Notes: generated by a model not told the origin, from the letters alone. Positions 9,782-20,470 are shown, counted from the first letter of the stretch. The stretch is DNA of 64,000 nt from Yponomeuta sedellus (GCA_934045075.1 OW203736.1:9129109-9193108); one strand, 5' to 3'. Made by a program: numbers and translations.

Positions 9782-12030
9782 TGTGTAGTTTGTCTTGTAA
9801 GGGCACTAGACCTGATACTCCATTCTGCAAACTGGACCACCATCATCCACCGCTTGATATCTCATTTGATTCGTTATCATATCGGATGCTTTCGCCAATA
9901 CCTCGAACAGATTTCAACTTTCACAAAGCGGACTATACACAGATACAGCAAGAACTAAAAACTATTGATTGGGATGTGTGTTTTAGTAAGTGTAACGACG
10001 TCAATCATATGGTAGCTATCTTTTATGAGTCAATAAATAGAATAATTGAAGTTCACGTACCAAAAAGAAAACGTCGACCTCAAGCTTACCCACAGTGGTT
10101 TACAAAAGATTTAATTCTGCTTCTTAAAGAAAAAGAAAAACTTAGGACTAAATACCGCAAGTACAAAAATCCTCGTGACCGCCTAGAGTATGAAATTCTG
10201 CGAGCACGATGTGGCAAGCTGTTTGGCAAGTGTCATAGTGACTATATAAAAAACATTGAAAGCAGCATGAAGGATAACCCTAAATTATTCTGGAGCTTTA
10301 TAAAAAACAAAAAAAAAACTACCTCTAACATACCTTCTGAAATGAAATTAGATAACGTAACAGTCAGTACTGGCAGTGGGATTGCTGGTAAATTTGCAAC
10401 TCATTTCCAATCAACTTTTAGCTCTGCTTCTAATACCACTGTGGACGTTGCTCCAGCACTAGTTTCTCCCTCTGTTAGTAATCTTTCATCAGTTATGCTT
10501 GATGAAAGAACAATACTCAGGCACATGAAAATAATAAACATCAATAAAGGTCCCGGTCCAGATTGTATCCCTCCTATTTTTGTCAAAAGATGTTCCTCTG
10601 CATTATCATATCCCCTTAAAGAAATATTTAACAGATCCCTAACAACTGGAATTTTTCCTGATGAATGGAAGAAAGCTCGTATAGTCCCTGTCCACAAAAA
10701 AGGCAACACGACCTATATTCAAAACTATAGACCCATCTCAATTTTAACTTGCTTTTCTAAGTTATTTGAATCGGTCGTGAAACCAATTGTAACTGCCCAT
10801 ACTCAACACTTAATTAGCATAAGGCAGCACGGTTTCCGGGAAAGACATTCAACTGTTACGAATCTCGCTGCTTATGTCTCTCACTTAATGAAAAGCGTAG
10901 ATAGTGGTCGCCAAACTGATTCAGTCTATACAGACTTTAGTGCTGCATTCGATAAAGTAAGTCATGGTATTCTGTTGAAAAAACTTCGCGAACAGTATGG
11001 TTTTAGCGGACCAATTCTTGCATGGTTTGAATCTTATTTGCGGAATCGCCCCCAATCAGTAGTAGTTCATGGATATGAGTCTGACTCATATATTGCTTCT
11101 TCCGGAGTTCCTCAAGGCTCCTTGCTGGGTCCGGTCCTTTTCGTCCTTTTTGTCAACGATATAGTGTCATGCATCCACCACAGCAGCTGCTCATTGTACG
11201 CGGATGATATGAAAATATTTAGGGAAGTCATAGATTCTTCCGACGTAGTAAAACTACAGTCTGACTTAGACAGAGTGGTGATGTGGTGTTCCATTAATCG
11301 CATGGAGATGAATGCCATTAAGTGCCAGCATATAAGTTTTACTAAAAAGAAAAATTCAGTCCATTCCGAATACTTTATCAACGGAGAGCAGGTTGTTCGG
11401 GTTAGTAGGGTTCGTGACCTGGGTGTAATCCTGGACTCGACTCTCAGTTTCGTTCCACATATCGACTGTACTATCGGCAGAGCGGCCAAGTTACTGGGAT
11501 TCATTAAACGCTCTACGAAAGATTTCAGAAATGCTGACACCAAAATTGCAATTTTTAATGCCCTAGTCCGTAGCATATTAGAATATGGAGCAGTTATCTG
11601 GAATCCTCTTTATGCCACCCACTTCACACGCATAGAATCGATCCAGCGAGCTTTCACAAGGCATCTTGCGTTTGTGTCTCCGGGAATTAGTCATAGATCC
11701 TCATACGACGCCCGACTGAAGCACTTCAACATGTTACACCTGTGGAAGCGTAGACAGATGCATGATTTAATATTCCTGAGCAAATTAATTAATGGCCGAG
11801 CGATTTGTGAAGATTTACTTGAACGTATCGATTTTAAGGTTCCGAGACCCAACTCCCGACTGAAACTATCAGCAATTTTCTCCTTGCCCATCTGTAAAAC
11901 TAACGTAGGCTTCAATGCACCATTAAATAGGATGCTCCGAACTTACAACGAGTGCTGGAGTAAATTTAATTTGGATATTTTTCAAGACAGCCTTGGCACT
12001 TTTAAGTCTAAATTAATTTCTAATATCTAA
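9782..12030 (+). CDS. LINE ORF2 lacking endonuclease: reverse transcriptase, long uninterrupted frame
   Basis: The frame is open across the whole truncated element; an ATG at 9778 (just inside the target duplication) happens to be available. The region before the RT (KRRPQAYPQWFTKDLI, NPKLFWSFIKNKKK) is typical of LINE ORF2. RT blocks follow: GPGPDCIPPIFVK, QNYRPISILTCFSKLFESVV, RQHGFRERHSTVTNLAAY, YTDFSAAFDKVSHGILL, SSGVPQGSLLGPVLF and the catalytic YADD near 11197-11208. The C-terminal region includes LGVILDSTLSFVPHID and YGAVIWNPLY. The lack of stops over 2.2 kb suggests a fairly recent insertion, younger than the piggyBac host. It cannot complete retrotransposition alone without the endonuclease domain and ORF1. 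Confidence 0.9.
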
Positions 12031-12260
12031 AAATTCTTAAAATTCTTATCTTACGTGGTAATAACATCTATATTATCACCGTATTGTAATATTGCATTTC
12101 TAGTTGTCTGCGTATATGTAAGTCTAAAAATGCTGTGTATACCTTTAATTGGCATAATCGCTAGCCCTAAGTCACTTTTAGTATAAGCTTTATCATGTTT
12201 GCGTGCTTGCTGTTGGTGTACCTAATGAATAAAATAAAAAAAAATAAATAAATAAAATAA
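9782..12260 (+). mobile_element. Jockey-type LINE (Jockey-2), 5'-truncated, in piggyBac-2
   Basis: The 5' end is truncated downstream of the endonuclease region. The 3' end is an (AAAT)n-type tail ending at 12260. It is flanked by 13-15 base near-identical target duplications, and piggyBac coding sequence lies on both sides. Confidence 0.85.
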
Positions 12261-12275
12261 AGAGATATTTCGTGC
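12261..12275. repeat. Target-site duplication of Jockey-2, right copy
   Basis: AGAGATATTTCGTGC, matching 9769-9781 with a 2-base length difference and a substitution. Confidence 0.7.
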
Positions 12276-12389
12276 AATTATGTCCCAGTACAGATTTCTT
12301 ACACTTTTGAACTGCATTCGCTTTGAGGATGTAGAAACCAGACAGCAACGACTAGAGACTGACAAACTAGCAGCAATTTCGGGTATATT

Positions 12390-12665
12390 TAACGATTTTA
12401 AAAACCTATTTAGAGGCTGAAAATTCAACCCATACCGGGATTCGAACCCGCGACCTCTGGCTATCCGTGCCAGCGCTCTTTCCAACTGAGCTAATGGGCG
12501 ACTCACCGGCATCAGTGAAATTTCGAACTTCTTTACACTATTTTCTGTATTACGTACAGGCAGCGACATCTGGCTGAAGTAAATTGCATCACTTACAGCC
12601 CCGAGTACCTACTTTGCCCGGCATGGGTGGAATTTTTAACCTCTAAATAGGTTTTTAAAATTGTC
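12390..12665 (-). mobile_element. tRNA-derived SINE with an inverted second tail
   Basis: On the minus strand, TTAGCTCAGTTGGAAAGAGC (A box) and GGTTCGAATCCCGG (B box, near 12430-12445) mark a tRNA-like head. The body continues through GCCTCTAAATAGG to about 12390. At 12612-12661 the same post-B-box tail occurs on the plus strand (about 42 of 50 bases matching). The unit therefore has inverted ends but only one tRNA-like head. It interrupts piggyBac-2. Confidence 0.65.
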
Positions 12666-13783
12666 CTTAGCACGTGATAGTGCATTAAAAATAGTATAAT
12701 CATGTGGGTACAGCGATATCATTCCCATGTAAAAACCTAACTGCAAATAAAAACCTAACTTAAATTTTGTTGGTTTGTGACGCTTAGACATTTTATGTCA
12801 ATAATACTTATATCTACTGTGGCAATGAATCAGACGGTTTAGGTTTCCCAGAAGATGACAAAAAGTTTGCAATTCCTACACAGTCAGTTCTGCGAACACC
12901 AATGCGAACTTCGAGAACATCAATCGTAACATCACTGCTGACAACTGGTTCAGCTCATATGAGCTAATAGAGGAGCTAAAACAGAGAGGGCTGACTTATT
13001 TGGTACTCTAAACAAACCGTCACATTCCACCTGAATTTCAAGCGTCCAAAACAAGAGAACCAGAAACAGCATTGCATGGATTTACAAAAGACTACCTTGG
13101 TTTCCTATGTTCCCAAGAAATCTAAAGCAGTTTTACTGAGTTCGTCCATGCATCACAAAACCGGTCCTGATACCAAAAAACCGGTCGTCATAATGGAGTA
13201 TAATAAGACAAAGGGTGAGGTTGACGAAGTTGACAAAAAAATTTTAAACTATTCCTGTAGCCGCCGCACTAGCAGATGACCTTTAGTATTTTTTTTTAGA
13301 TGGCTAGACTTGAGCGGAGTGAATGCTTTTGTGCTTTATAGGCAGTGTGCCAATGTATCAGATATATCAAGAGATCAAGAGACGATTTTTACAGGATCTT
13401 GCTCGTGAATTAGTTTTGCCACATTTACAACGTCGAGTCTACAATGACCGTCTTTCAAGAGAGCTAAGACTGACAATAAAACGGATTCTTGGCGGAGATT
13501 TACCACCAAACTCAATGCGGCTAGCCGCGTTGTTGGAGAAAATGTCAAAGACTTGTAAGGTGTGTCCAGCAAGGCTGAAAAGACGCACAAAGTACAAATG
13601 CGTGACATGTCGTAAGAAAGATAGAGAACACGTTAATGCACAACCAGAAAAATATTACAACCATGATTTTTAAATCTAAGTAATGTTATACAATTGGCAT
13701 TCTTATCGCTAAGAGCGATCTCTTCCAGACAACCTTTGGATGTGAAGGAATTTTATGTTTTGTTAAAAAATAAGTCTGTTTAT

Positions 13784-13830
13784 TTGTAGACTTTTAGTCC
13801 GGATCTACTTACGGTTGTTGTTATGATCGG
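13784..13830 (+). repeat. Distal copy of the piggyBac-2 subterminal repeat
   Basis: TTGTAGACTTTTAGTCCGGA and the following bases match 8450-8495 in the same orientation and 8554-8603 inverted. Probably the right subterminal repeat of piggyBac-2. Confidence 0.6.
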
Positions 13831-14054
13831 TTTCTTTGTTGTTACGGTTTTTGTCTGTTTATTTCATAACACTTGAGAAGTTCATCTTCTATAGAATGTG
13901 ATTTTATCTTAAGTTTAGCCAAATGTCCCAATAAATGTTGATTTATGCTTAAATTGGGTTTAATTTTAGTCTATAGCATTAAAAAGAGGATTTTTATTTT
14001 GATTACATAGAAAAAAATGTCTAATAATAATTAATATCATACTTTCGAGCTAAA

Positions 14055-14410
14055 TTGCGTAGACGTCACGTCACCATTTATGAATCATCCAAACCACGTC
14101 ACTACTTAAATGCCGCAAGCACAGACAGCCGATTGGAGTTTTGTTTTAAAAAAAAAACCGAATCCGACAAACTGTGCTCTTCAGAACAGCGCTCTCCATC
14201 AGATTTGGAAAAGGTTTTACAACAGGGAGTTGAAAGTTCAAGATTACAAAAAGACCGTATGTTAGGGAAACCTAAGAAGCGACTAAGAAAACCTGTGAAT
14301 TGGGCCAGGAATGTGAAGAAATCAAAACGTAATAAAGGAGAGGAATATGTCAAGTAAAAGGGGGTAACTGTACCAGCTAAGATTGTGCGACTGTGCTCAT
14401 GCCCAAACAA
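14055..14410 (+). pseudogene. Basic N-terminal segment of a transposon protein (DUF7869- or integrase-type)
   Basis: An open frame (14055-14357) ends in KPKKRLRKPVNWARNVKKSK and RNKGEEYVKSKG, continuing in another frame as VTVPAKIVRLCSC. This K/R-rich block followed by a Cys motif is a recurrent N-terminal feature of insect transposon proteins, including DUF7869-type ones. Whether it belongs to the integrase fragment just downstream is uncertain. Confidence 0.4.
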
Positions 14411-14412
14411 AT

Positions 14413-15036
14413 CGCTTCTCTTTGGCCAGAACTTAAAATTGTGCATGGGAGACCAAGGCAACTGTGCCTTGGTTTCCGTTGAACACGCTAATCAAGACAT
14501 AGAGAATATGACTATTCAACGAAATGGTCCAGTTCATGAAAAACCGCGCCTTTCATTCTGGAATAAAACAATCGCCTTACAAGGCCTTATTTGGGATTGA
14601 GCCTAGAGTAGGCATTATGAATGAGGACGACCTTAGAAAAGTTGTCGTCGACGATTCAAATTCTAACCAGAGTGAAGATGGTGATGATGGCTTTGTGGAA
14701 ATTGACACGCAGAACATTCAAGATGCTAGAAAAGCGGCGGCAGAAAATCGTAAAAAGCAAGCTAAAAAAATGAAAGCTTCTTCGGACAAATCCCATCCGC
14801 CTGCCAACATTGGACACTATATCACTATACCAATGCCAGACGTAGACAAAGGCAGAGGTGACTTGAGAAACATTATTGGGGTTATTCTTCAGAGAAATGA
14901 TGAAGGCCTTTACAAAGTTGGCACCAAACATGGTGTACTACAAAAATTATATTGCAGGAAACTATATTTTTTTTCTATAGATTGTTTTAGGTTAAAGCAA
15001 ACGTTATGTTCAATTAAATGTAGATGTATAAAATAA
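14413..15036 (+). pseudogene. Integrase-derived fragment, Ginger/KRBA2-like
   Basis: Fragments in shifting frames read WPELKIVHGRPRQ, then SVEHANQDIENM, then a longer open frame (14524-15036) with VQFMKNRAFHSGIKQSPYKA and LFGIEPRVG. The C-terminal domain follows (TIPMPDVDKGRGDLRNIIGV, GLYKVGTKHGVLQKLYCRK). The HGRPRxPxSQGSVExANxDIxxM block is the catalytic-Glu end of an rve integrase core, and the distal part resembles the C-terminal domain of KRBA2/SCAND3-like integrases. The catalytic core upstream is missing, so this is a deleted copy. The superfamily assignment (Ginger versus other pol-derived) is inference. Confidence 0.6.
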
Positions 15037-15040
15037 AAAT

Positions 15041-15649
15041 ATATAAGTATATGAAAATAATAAAATATTAAACAAAATAATAGTTAAATGTCGATCTTAT
15101 CATGTTTTTCAAGTTGAAATTAATTAGTTGTTTTTTTTTTTCAGAAAAATAAATTCGATATTTGTATCCAGATTTTTTTTGATGTGGGCGACGTTAACCG
15201 AGATATTGAAATATCTCTGAGGACTGCAGCCACTAAACATTAAATTGGATCGGGGCAAGGTTTTGTGAGGTGCACCTGCGTAAAGAATCAAATAGGTGCA
15301 AATGCAAGAAAAAAATGGTGCTCTGTAATTCCAAATGCCATCAGAGCACGCCCTGCAAAAACAAGTGAAATTGATTTTAATTTTATTAATAATTGCATCA
15401 TGATTCTGTAAATTCTGGTATTTTATTATTCCCTATTTATAGACTAGGCCAAACTAGTTTATCCTGAAGTAAACTTTTTCACACAAGGCTCAACTAGTTC
15501 AGCCTAGGAAAAACTAGTTTATCCTGAAATCGGGTTTGGCCGGTAACATATATATACATACAAAAGTTCTAACTTTTTGTTCCAAGTTCAAACCTATAGT
15601 CCTCATAAATACAGAAACCTCATATAACCATTGATCTTTGTCTGTTTAG
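15041..15649. other. No gene; AT-rich with short internal repeats
   Basis: ACTAGTTTATCCTGAA occurs near 15451 and 15511. The 15446-15542 segment begins GGCCAAAC and ends GTTTGGCC, so it may be a tiny inverted-repeat unit. Nothing else is supported. Confidence 0.4.
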
Positions 15650-16840
15650 ATGGCTATATCATTGAGGTCACCGGTCCACATGGTGCTAAAAAATCAGATG
15701 CAAGACATAATGGACAATAAAGAGCTCCCGTTTCATGTTCAGTTCAGGCCAAATTATGTTTTTGTTCTGGACAGAGGCTTTAGAGATGTCGTTTCAGATC
15801 TCGAAGCATTTGGTTTGAGGTTTACATGCCACACACGGTTCATAGGGGGGAATCACAGCTGACGACATCTCAAGCGAATGATACCAGAAAAGTCACACTT
15901 ATTCGGTGGGTTGTCGAAGTAGTAAACGGCCGCATCAAGCGTGACTGTAAACAGTTTTTAAATATTTTCAAGAATATTTTTATTCGGCGATGCCACATAT
16001 GTTTGAAGATTTTATGACTGCTGCTGCATTGACGAATTGTTTTCATGTACCTATCACGGATAGTAAACTTGCGATAATAGAAAGAATTATTGAAAGAAAA
16101 ACCGGCCAAGTGCGAGTCAGACTCGCGCACCGAGGGTTCCGTACAAACCTGTATTATAGACCTGAGTATTTGGTATGAATTTCAATTTAATACCTCTACG
16201 CGTTTATGAGGAAATGGGTAGTAAGTTTAAAATTATTAAAAAAATATATATTATGTGATGTAACTAAAAATTTATGATTTTCGTAATTTTTCCTTTATCT
16301 ATGCTATAAGACGTTGCTTCGTACCAAATTTCAAGATTCTGAGTTCACGGGAAGCACCCTGTAGGTTTTGATTCCTTTGCAAGTGTCGAAAATTTGCGGC
16401 ATAAACGGCTGTATCTTTTGATTGCGTTGGCTTAGAAGTTTGATTTTTTCACAGCTTCAAGTGACAGTAGACCTGAGTAATTGATATAAATTTCAGCTTC
16501 ATACCTCCACGCGTTCCTGAGAAAAAGGGTCTTGACAGACGGACGGACGGACAGACGGACAACAAAGTGATCCTATAAGGGTTCCGTTTTTTCCTTTTGA
16601 GGTACGGAACCCTAAAAACATGCCAAACGTTTTAGGCGAATTTGTCATAAGCCACCGCATGAAGAGACAACGCGTACCCTTTCGAGAACTGAGCGCTGAT
16701 TTGCCAGAACTGGAAGCATTTCCTAGGCTCACTGAAAACGATCTAATAATGTTCGCATTGGGTACATACCAACAGAAGATCCCAAATAGTTATTATCCTG
16801 TCTTCCCCTTTCGAGAGTTATCTTTGACCATATTGTAGTA
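15650..16840 (+). pseudogene. ISL2EU-like (PIF/Harbinger-related) DDE transposase remnant, split by a short repeat
   Basis: An open frame from 15650 reads VQFRPNYVFVLDRGFRDVV with an Asp in the DRGF motif. After a frame change comes QLTTSQANDTRKVTLIRWVV followed by EVVNGRIKRDCK, which matches the catalytic-Glu region of ISL2EU-type transposases. FHVPITDSKLAIIERIIERK then leads to the insertion at 16101. The frame resumes at 16619 with MPNVLGEFVISHRMKRQRVP and SADLPELEAFPRLTENDL. Only the C-terminal half of the enzyme is present and there are several frameshifts. These elements often carry a YqaJ-nuclease gene, which is not seen here. Confidence 0.65.
16101..16618 (+). mobile_element. Conserved short interspersed repeat (ACCGGCCAAGTGCGAGTC ... 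ACGGAACCCTAAAAA)
   Basis: It begins ACCGGCCAAGTGCGAGTC and ends in GGTACGGAACCCTAAAAA. It contains GACGGACGGACGGACAGACG and an inverted pair AGGGTTCCGTAC / GTACGGAACCCT. I recognise this as a very common non-coding repeat of lepidopteran genomes; the class (SINE-, Helitron- or MITE-like) is not settled from this copy. It is inserted in ISL2EU coding sequence. Confidence 0.7.
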
Positions 16841-16859
16841 GCCCTGCTACGCGCTACCC

Positions 16860-17500
16860 CTAACGCACAAGTTGTAAAGCCAGAGAGAGAAAGAGAATCC
16901 CTTTCACTCTCCGCTGCGCTCCGCCCCGTTTAGCCCTATTCTTGTCCGTGCGCGCACGACAATCGCACGAGTGGTATTTTGACGTTGAGTGACCATAGAA
17001 AAAAAAAATAAAGAAACGTGTTCGAGATGAGACTAAGGAAGAAAAACGAGAAAAAGTTGAGGAAAAATCAAGATAGGAGTCGGCAAACAATTTATTCCGA
17101 TAATGAGGAGTGGTTGTTAAATATCACCCTGAAGGTGGGTGATATTTTACGCGCCTTTCTTGCGATTTTTCTTGAAACTTTTCTTTCCTATTGTATTATT
17201 CATTGGGAAATACTTCTTCGGATAACCCGTTGCATTCATCAGGCAAACGCGCAATGCGTTATAAAACGTAATATCTTAGTTCATGGTGATTATTGGATTT
17301 CCTTTTTTCCGCTATCTTTTCTGTTTATAAAAGAAATGTTGCATTCATCGGGCTCGTAGCGTTGATCAATTTAGTTAGACAAAAACACAATTTTTATTAA
17401 TTGCGCGAGCTAACATACTCGATCGTTGAAAATAAGTTCTTTAAGCCTTCTTTGCCGTTATAGAATACCTCGAAATCGAGAACACTCCCTTGGAGACCGA
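16860..17500. other. Unassigned region
   Basis: A plus-strand frame (17018-17359) is open but looks like no known family, and its second half is hydrophobic. GTTGCATTCATC occurs near 17230 and 17338. No support for a gene. Confidence 0.35.
17119..17147. repeat. 11-base hairpin
   Basis: AAATATCACCC (17119-17129), a 7-base spacer, then its exact complement (17137-17147). Confidence 0.7.
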
Positions 17501-17930
17501 TTACATAGTCAGCGATGACGTCGCCGCCGAGACGATCTCCCATACACGGGACCGGTTGATCCCATACGTAGCTACACGATTTCAAAAATTTTTTAAAGAT
17601 GGACTGATATAAGAGACAATGGAAGAACTCTTTAAAAAGTATCTTTTCCCTAAAAATGTTCCTTTATCTAAGGGACCTCCTCTAAACCCGGAAATTGGTA
17701 CCATGCTAGCAGACAACCTGAAGCAAAGATAAACTAAATAAAGAAACTAACTAAACTAAACTGGATAGAGACAAGGGTAGAACTTTTAAAAAAGTATCTT
17801 TTCCCTAAAAATGTTCCTTTATCTAGGGACCTACTCTAAACCCAGAAATTGGTACCATGCTAGCAGACACCCTTAAGCAAAGAGAAACTAAATATCCATT
17901 GCAACATATAGCAACAAGAAAGGTAATAAA
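17500..17930 (+). pseudogene. Duplicated fragment of an unidentified gag-like protein
   Basis: The plus strand reads LFKKYLFPKNVPLSKGP then LNPEIGTMLADNLKQR (about 17620-17730). The same segment recurs at about 17780-17890 with a small frameshift. The phrase resembles the N-terminal region of proteins encoded by tyrosine-recombinase or gag-type elements of invertebrates, but I cannot assign a family. The upstream part of the first copy (DDVAAETISHTRDRLIPYVA) is in the same frame. Both copies are fragments. Confidence 0.4.
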
Positions 17931-18205
17931 TAAAACAACTCTTGAAGAAAATGGTCGATTAAAACCCATCTCCACCATCTTTTCTGCTTAGGTTTCCTTT
18001 AAGCTTTCAATAAATGCATGATGCGTAATAGTTGGCACACATACATATAAAAGTGCAATATTCTATTATAGTCGTCGTCCGCCATTATACCAAAACGTTA
18101 AGGATGTTGTGTTGTGGCCACAATTTCGCGTCTCAAGATGCAAGATATCCTATGTACTTTCGGGTTACTAAAACACAATTTGAGGAATACACGAATTTAT
18201 TAAGG
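17931..18205. other. No gene recognised
   Basis: AT-rich spacer between the gag-like fragments and the copia-1 LTR. Confidence 0.4.
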
Positions 18206-18423
18206 TGTTGAAATATTGTATACTTCATAATATGATACTGGCAATACTATTAAGAATGACAGATTGTTCCTGTCTCCTGTTTGCATGTGTTTAAAATGCA
18301 TGTTGCTCTCTCAATCTTGCACTCTCTTCTGTTCCGAACCTCCATTGCTGTGTGCTGTACTTTTCATGTGAAATCCTTCTGCAACTCTTAAGTGCGTTGT
18401 AAATTGCGCCTGTATACACAACA
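18206..18423 (+). repeat. Probable 5' LTR of copia-1
   Basis: It starts TGTTGAAATATTG and ends ACACAACA. It is followed one to two bases later by GGTTATCGGCCTAGGAC, similar to the copia primer-binding site for initiator-Met half-tRNA, and then by a copia gag frame. No second LTR lies in the window, so the boundaries rest on these signals. Confidence 0.55.
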
Positions 18424-18529
18424 GTTTTCGGTTATCGGCCTAGGACGCGCTGTATGCGCATATTTCTATTTTTCCAAAAAGAAGTATTGAAAATGTATTT
18501 GCTTGTGTGGCTACGGATTTTTAAGGTTG

Positions 18530-18940
18530 CCTCGAGTGGATCAGGGTCATCGGGAGCTGGCGCTGATGGCAATGCTACTCCACAAGTTGTTACCATGCAC
18601 GGTACGTCCATTCCCTTGCTTGAAGGCGTTAATAATTTCACATCTTGGAAATACAACATGAAAATGCTGCTAATATTCGAAAGACTGTGGAAGACAACTG
18701 AGGGCACTGACAAAGATGCAACACGTGTTGAGCGTGCCTTAGCTAAAATCGGCATGGCCGTGAGGCCTTAGTGCCAACAATACGTGCGCGATGCTCAAAC
18801 GAGTAAAGAAGCGTGGGACAAGCTAAACTCTGTGTTTGAAAGCAGTGGTCTAGCAGGGTACTGTTACTTCGACAACTCCATCAAATTGAATATCAATCAT
18901 CCACGAAAATTTTGATGCGATAGCAATATCGGACTCCAAA
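18530..18940 (+). pseudogene. Ty1/copia gag N-terminal fragment (copia-1)
   Basis: The reading frame gives PLLEGVNNFTSWKYNMKMLL and IFERLWKT, the characteristic N-terminal gag motif of copia elements (compare 30930-31000 in copia-2). It continues RALAKIGMAVRP, a stop, then QYVRDAQTSKEAWDKLNSVF. The frame decays near 18850-18940 and the element ends abruptly before pol. Gag would form the particle that packages element RNA. Only about 130 codons survive. Confidence 0.75.
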
Positions 18941-19194
18941 AACCCTTTCCAGAGACACTCATTGATCACTATTTATAACATACTGAAATTCGTATTCGAC
19001 TATATACATCCTACACCAAGTGAAATAACGAAAATTCTATTCTAAAATCATAACATTCCCATAGCCGGTCACTTGGGTTCTGTTAGAATGTTAAATAGGA
19101 TCCGAGAAAGGTACTTCTGGAAAGGCATGCCATATGACATTGAATCGTATGTTCAGCGATGTCGGCTGTATCAGGAAAAAAAGCTCTGAGAAAA

Positions 19195-19198
19195 ATTA

Positions 19199-19233
<35 letters not shown>

Positions 19234-19312
19234 ACTTTATTGTACATAAAAATGGAAATTACACAGATATTTCTTAACCTAAGAGTACAGAGTACAGCGT
19301 AATAGATCACCA
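19195..19312 (-). mobile_element. 3' end of a SINE or LINE with (CT)n tail, minus strand
   Basis: On the minus strand the sequence runs through GTACAATAAAGTGTT, containing AATAAA, into a (CT)n run (19200-19230). That is the form of a non-LTR element tail. It splits the gypsy integrase. Confidence 0.5.
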
Positions 19313-19377
19313 ATGCAGATTACCTTTACTTTTACTGCTCCCTTTCAGAGAGCAGTAGATGTAAAGGTAATCTGCAT
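19313..19377. repeat. 28-base inverted repeat, 9-base spacer
   Basis: Arms 19313-19340 and 19350-19377 match at 26 of 28 positions. Confidence 0.85.
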
Positions 19378-19700
19378 GCTTCCCTTGGCATAGTTGGCCT
19401 TTTACTAGAATCAGGCACTGGAAAAATAAAATACATCCTTACTCTTCAAGACGATCTGACAAAGTATTTTACAGCTTATCATAACCGCACTGTAACATCA
19501 GAAGAAACTACAGATTGTTTAGTACACTTTGTTTCTCTTTTCGGGATACCCCGAACCATCTTTTCAGATCAAGGCACAAATTTTACAGGCGACTTTTTCA
19601 AAAAACTCGCCACTTTCTCAAAATTAAACAGATATGGTCCTCCCCGTACTACCCTCAGACACACGGTGCTCTTGAACGTAGTCACTCAACACTGAAAGAG

Positions 19701-19747
19701 TACTGTTACAACCCCTTTTCACACGGTAATAAGGGGCTGTAACAGTA
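19701..19747. repeat. 17-base inverted repeat at probable gypsy LTR start
   Basis: TACTGTTACAACCCCTT (19701-19717) and its complement with one mismatch (19731-19747). TGTTACA is a typical LTR start and TGTAACA a typical LTR end. Confidence 0.6.
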
Positions 19748-20470
19748 AAGCTACAAGAGTCAGCATATGAACGTCTTCCAATTTTATGAACCGTGGGAAC
19801 GGAAAGAACCGTTAAAAATTTGTATTTTTAAAAACTAACTCTCGAAACCACTCGTAATAGTGGTGACAGAAGTGGGATCCTGATCCTAAATTACCGCATC
19901 TGTAAGCCCAGGATCTCAGCATCGCGTCAAAAACTGCAAAACAGTGCGTGTGTGAAAACCAGTCCGTGCCGAAAAACTTGAGTCTCCGGGGTGAACTCTG
20001 TAGCAATTCCCACCTCGTCAAACTCTTCACAGAATCTGCTATTCCAAAATCACTGTATCCCCTACATCGTCATCCACCGAGGCCACTAAGAGCTCGATTG
20101 GTCGTCTCCGTGTACACCGAGTTCTACATCTGCTTGCGCCAACAAGAGCGCCAGCAACTACAAGTGCCACCCTTGGTCACACCGGTCCCTCTGCTGCCAT
20201 TCCAGTTCGCCTATCTTCAAGCAACCCGCTGTGCCGTATCTGCCGGCTTCTCCGCGTCGTGTTTGGAGCATGCTGATGAAGATAAGTGTCAAGGTCGCGG
20301 TCTTGTGAGTAAAACATTCTATGCACCTAGGTAGGTACTCGTTTTAAAAGGTGATAGGTTAGAGACGCATACCCTATTTCAGAATGACGGCTCGTACTTC
20401 CGAAACGAAAGCCTTGTTACTAACTGAGCCATATCGGATTTAAGTACTTTGAAATTTTATTAGTCCTTAT
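19748..20470 (+). other. Probable gypsy LTR remainder and leader
   Basis: Non-coding region between integrase and gag. GGTGACAGAAGTGGGATC near 19862 has the look of a gypsy primer-binding or leader segment. The plus-strand open frame 19948-20334 resembles nothing known. LTR borders were not resolved. Confidence 0.4.

Larger units (their letters stand above)
8644..13672 (+). pseudogene. piggyBac-type transposase (piggyBac-2), split by four insertions
   Basis: Fragments in order: N-terminus from an ATG at 8644 (MDQPGPSGNSRKRKRVAQ) with an acidic region to 8953; a stretch near 9235-9420 (YGRNDFKWSSDEP); 9655-9780 (EEMKAFFGLLFYSSVFKYNH); 12262-12390 (IMSQYRFLTLLNCIRFED); 12790-13080 (YCGNESDGLGFPEDDKKF, then NITADNWFSSYELIEELK); 13076-13279 (KTTLVSYVPKKSK, NKTKGEVDEVDKK); and 13323-13672 with the C-terminal cysteine motifs (CKVCPARL ... 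CVTCRKKD). A MITE, a SINE, Jockey-2 and a SINE-like unit lie between the fragments. About 100 residues around the first catalytic Asp are missing near 12390-12770. Several stops and frameshifts are present. Confidence 0.85.
19020..19700 (+). pseudogene. Ty3/gypsy integrase remnant
   Basis: The zinc-binding (HHCC) part reads GHLGSVRMLNRIRERYFWKG followed by YVQRCRLYQEKKL (about 19060-19190). It is interrupted by a GA-repeat-tailed insertion (19195-19330). The catalytic core resumes with KYILTLQDDLTKYFTAYHN (first Asp in LQDDLTK), FVSLFGIPRTIFSDQGTNF (second Asp) and PQTHGALERSHSTLKEY (Glu). Frame changes occur near 19600. The frame ends at 19700 where an LTR-like TGTTACA begins. Confidence 0.8.

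Noticed and set aside
12430..12505. Functional tRNA gene on the minus strand
   Set aside because: The A and B boxes are good, but the acceptor stem pairs poorly and the unit is part of a dispersed SINE-like repeat.
19948..20334. Protein-coding gene in the gypsy leader
   Set aside because: The frame has no recognisable motif and lies where an LTR retrotransposon leader is expected.
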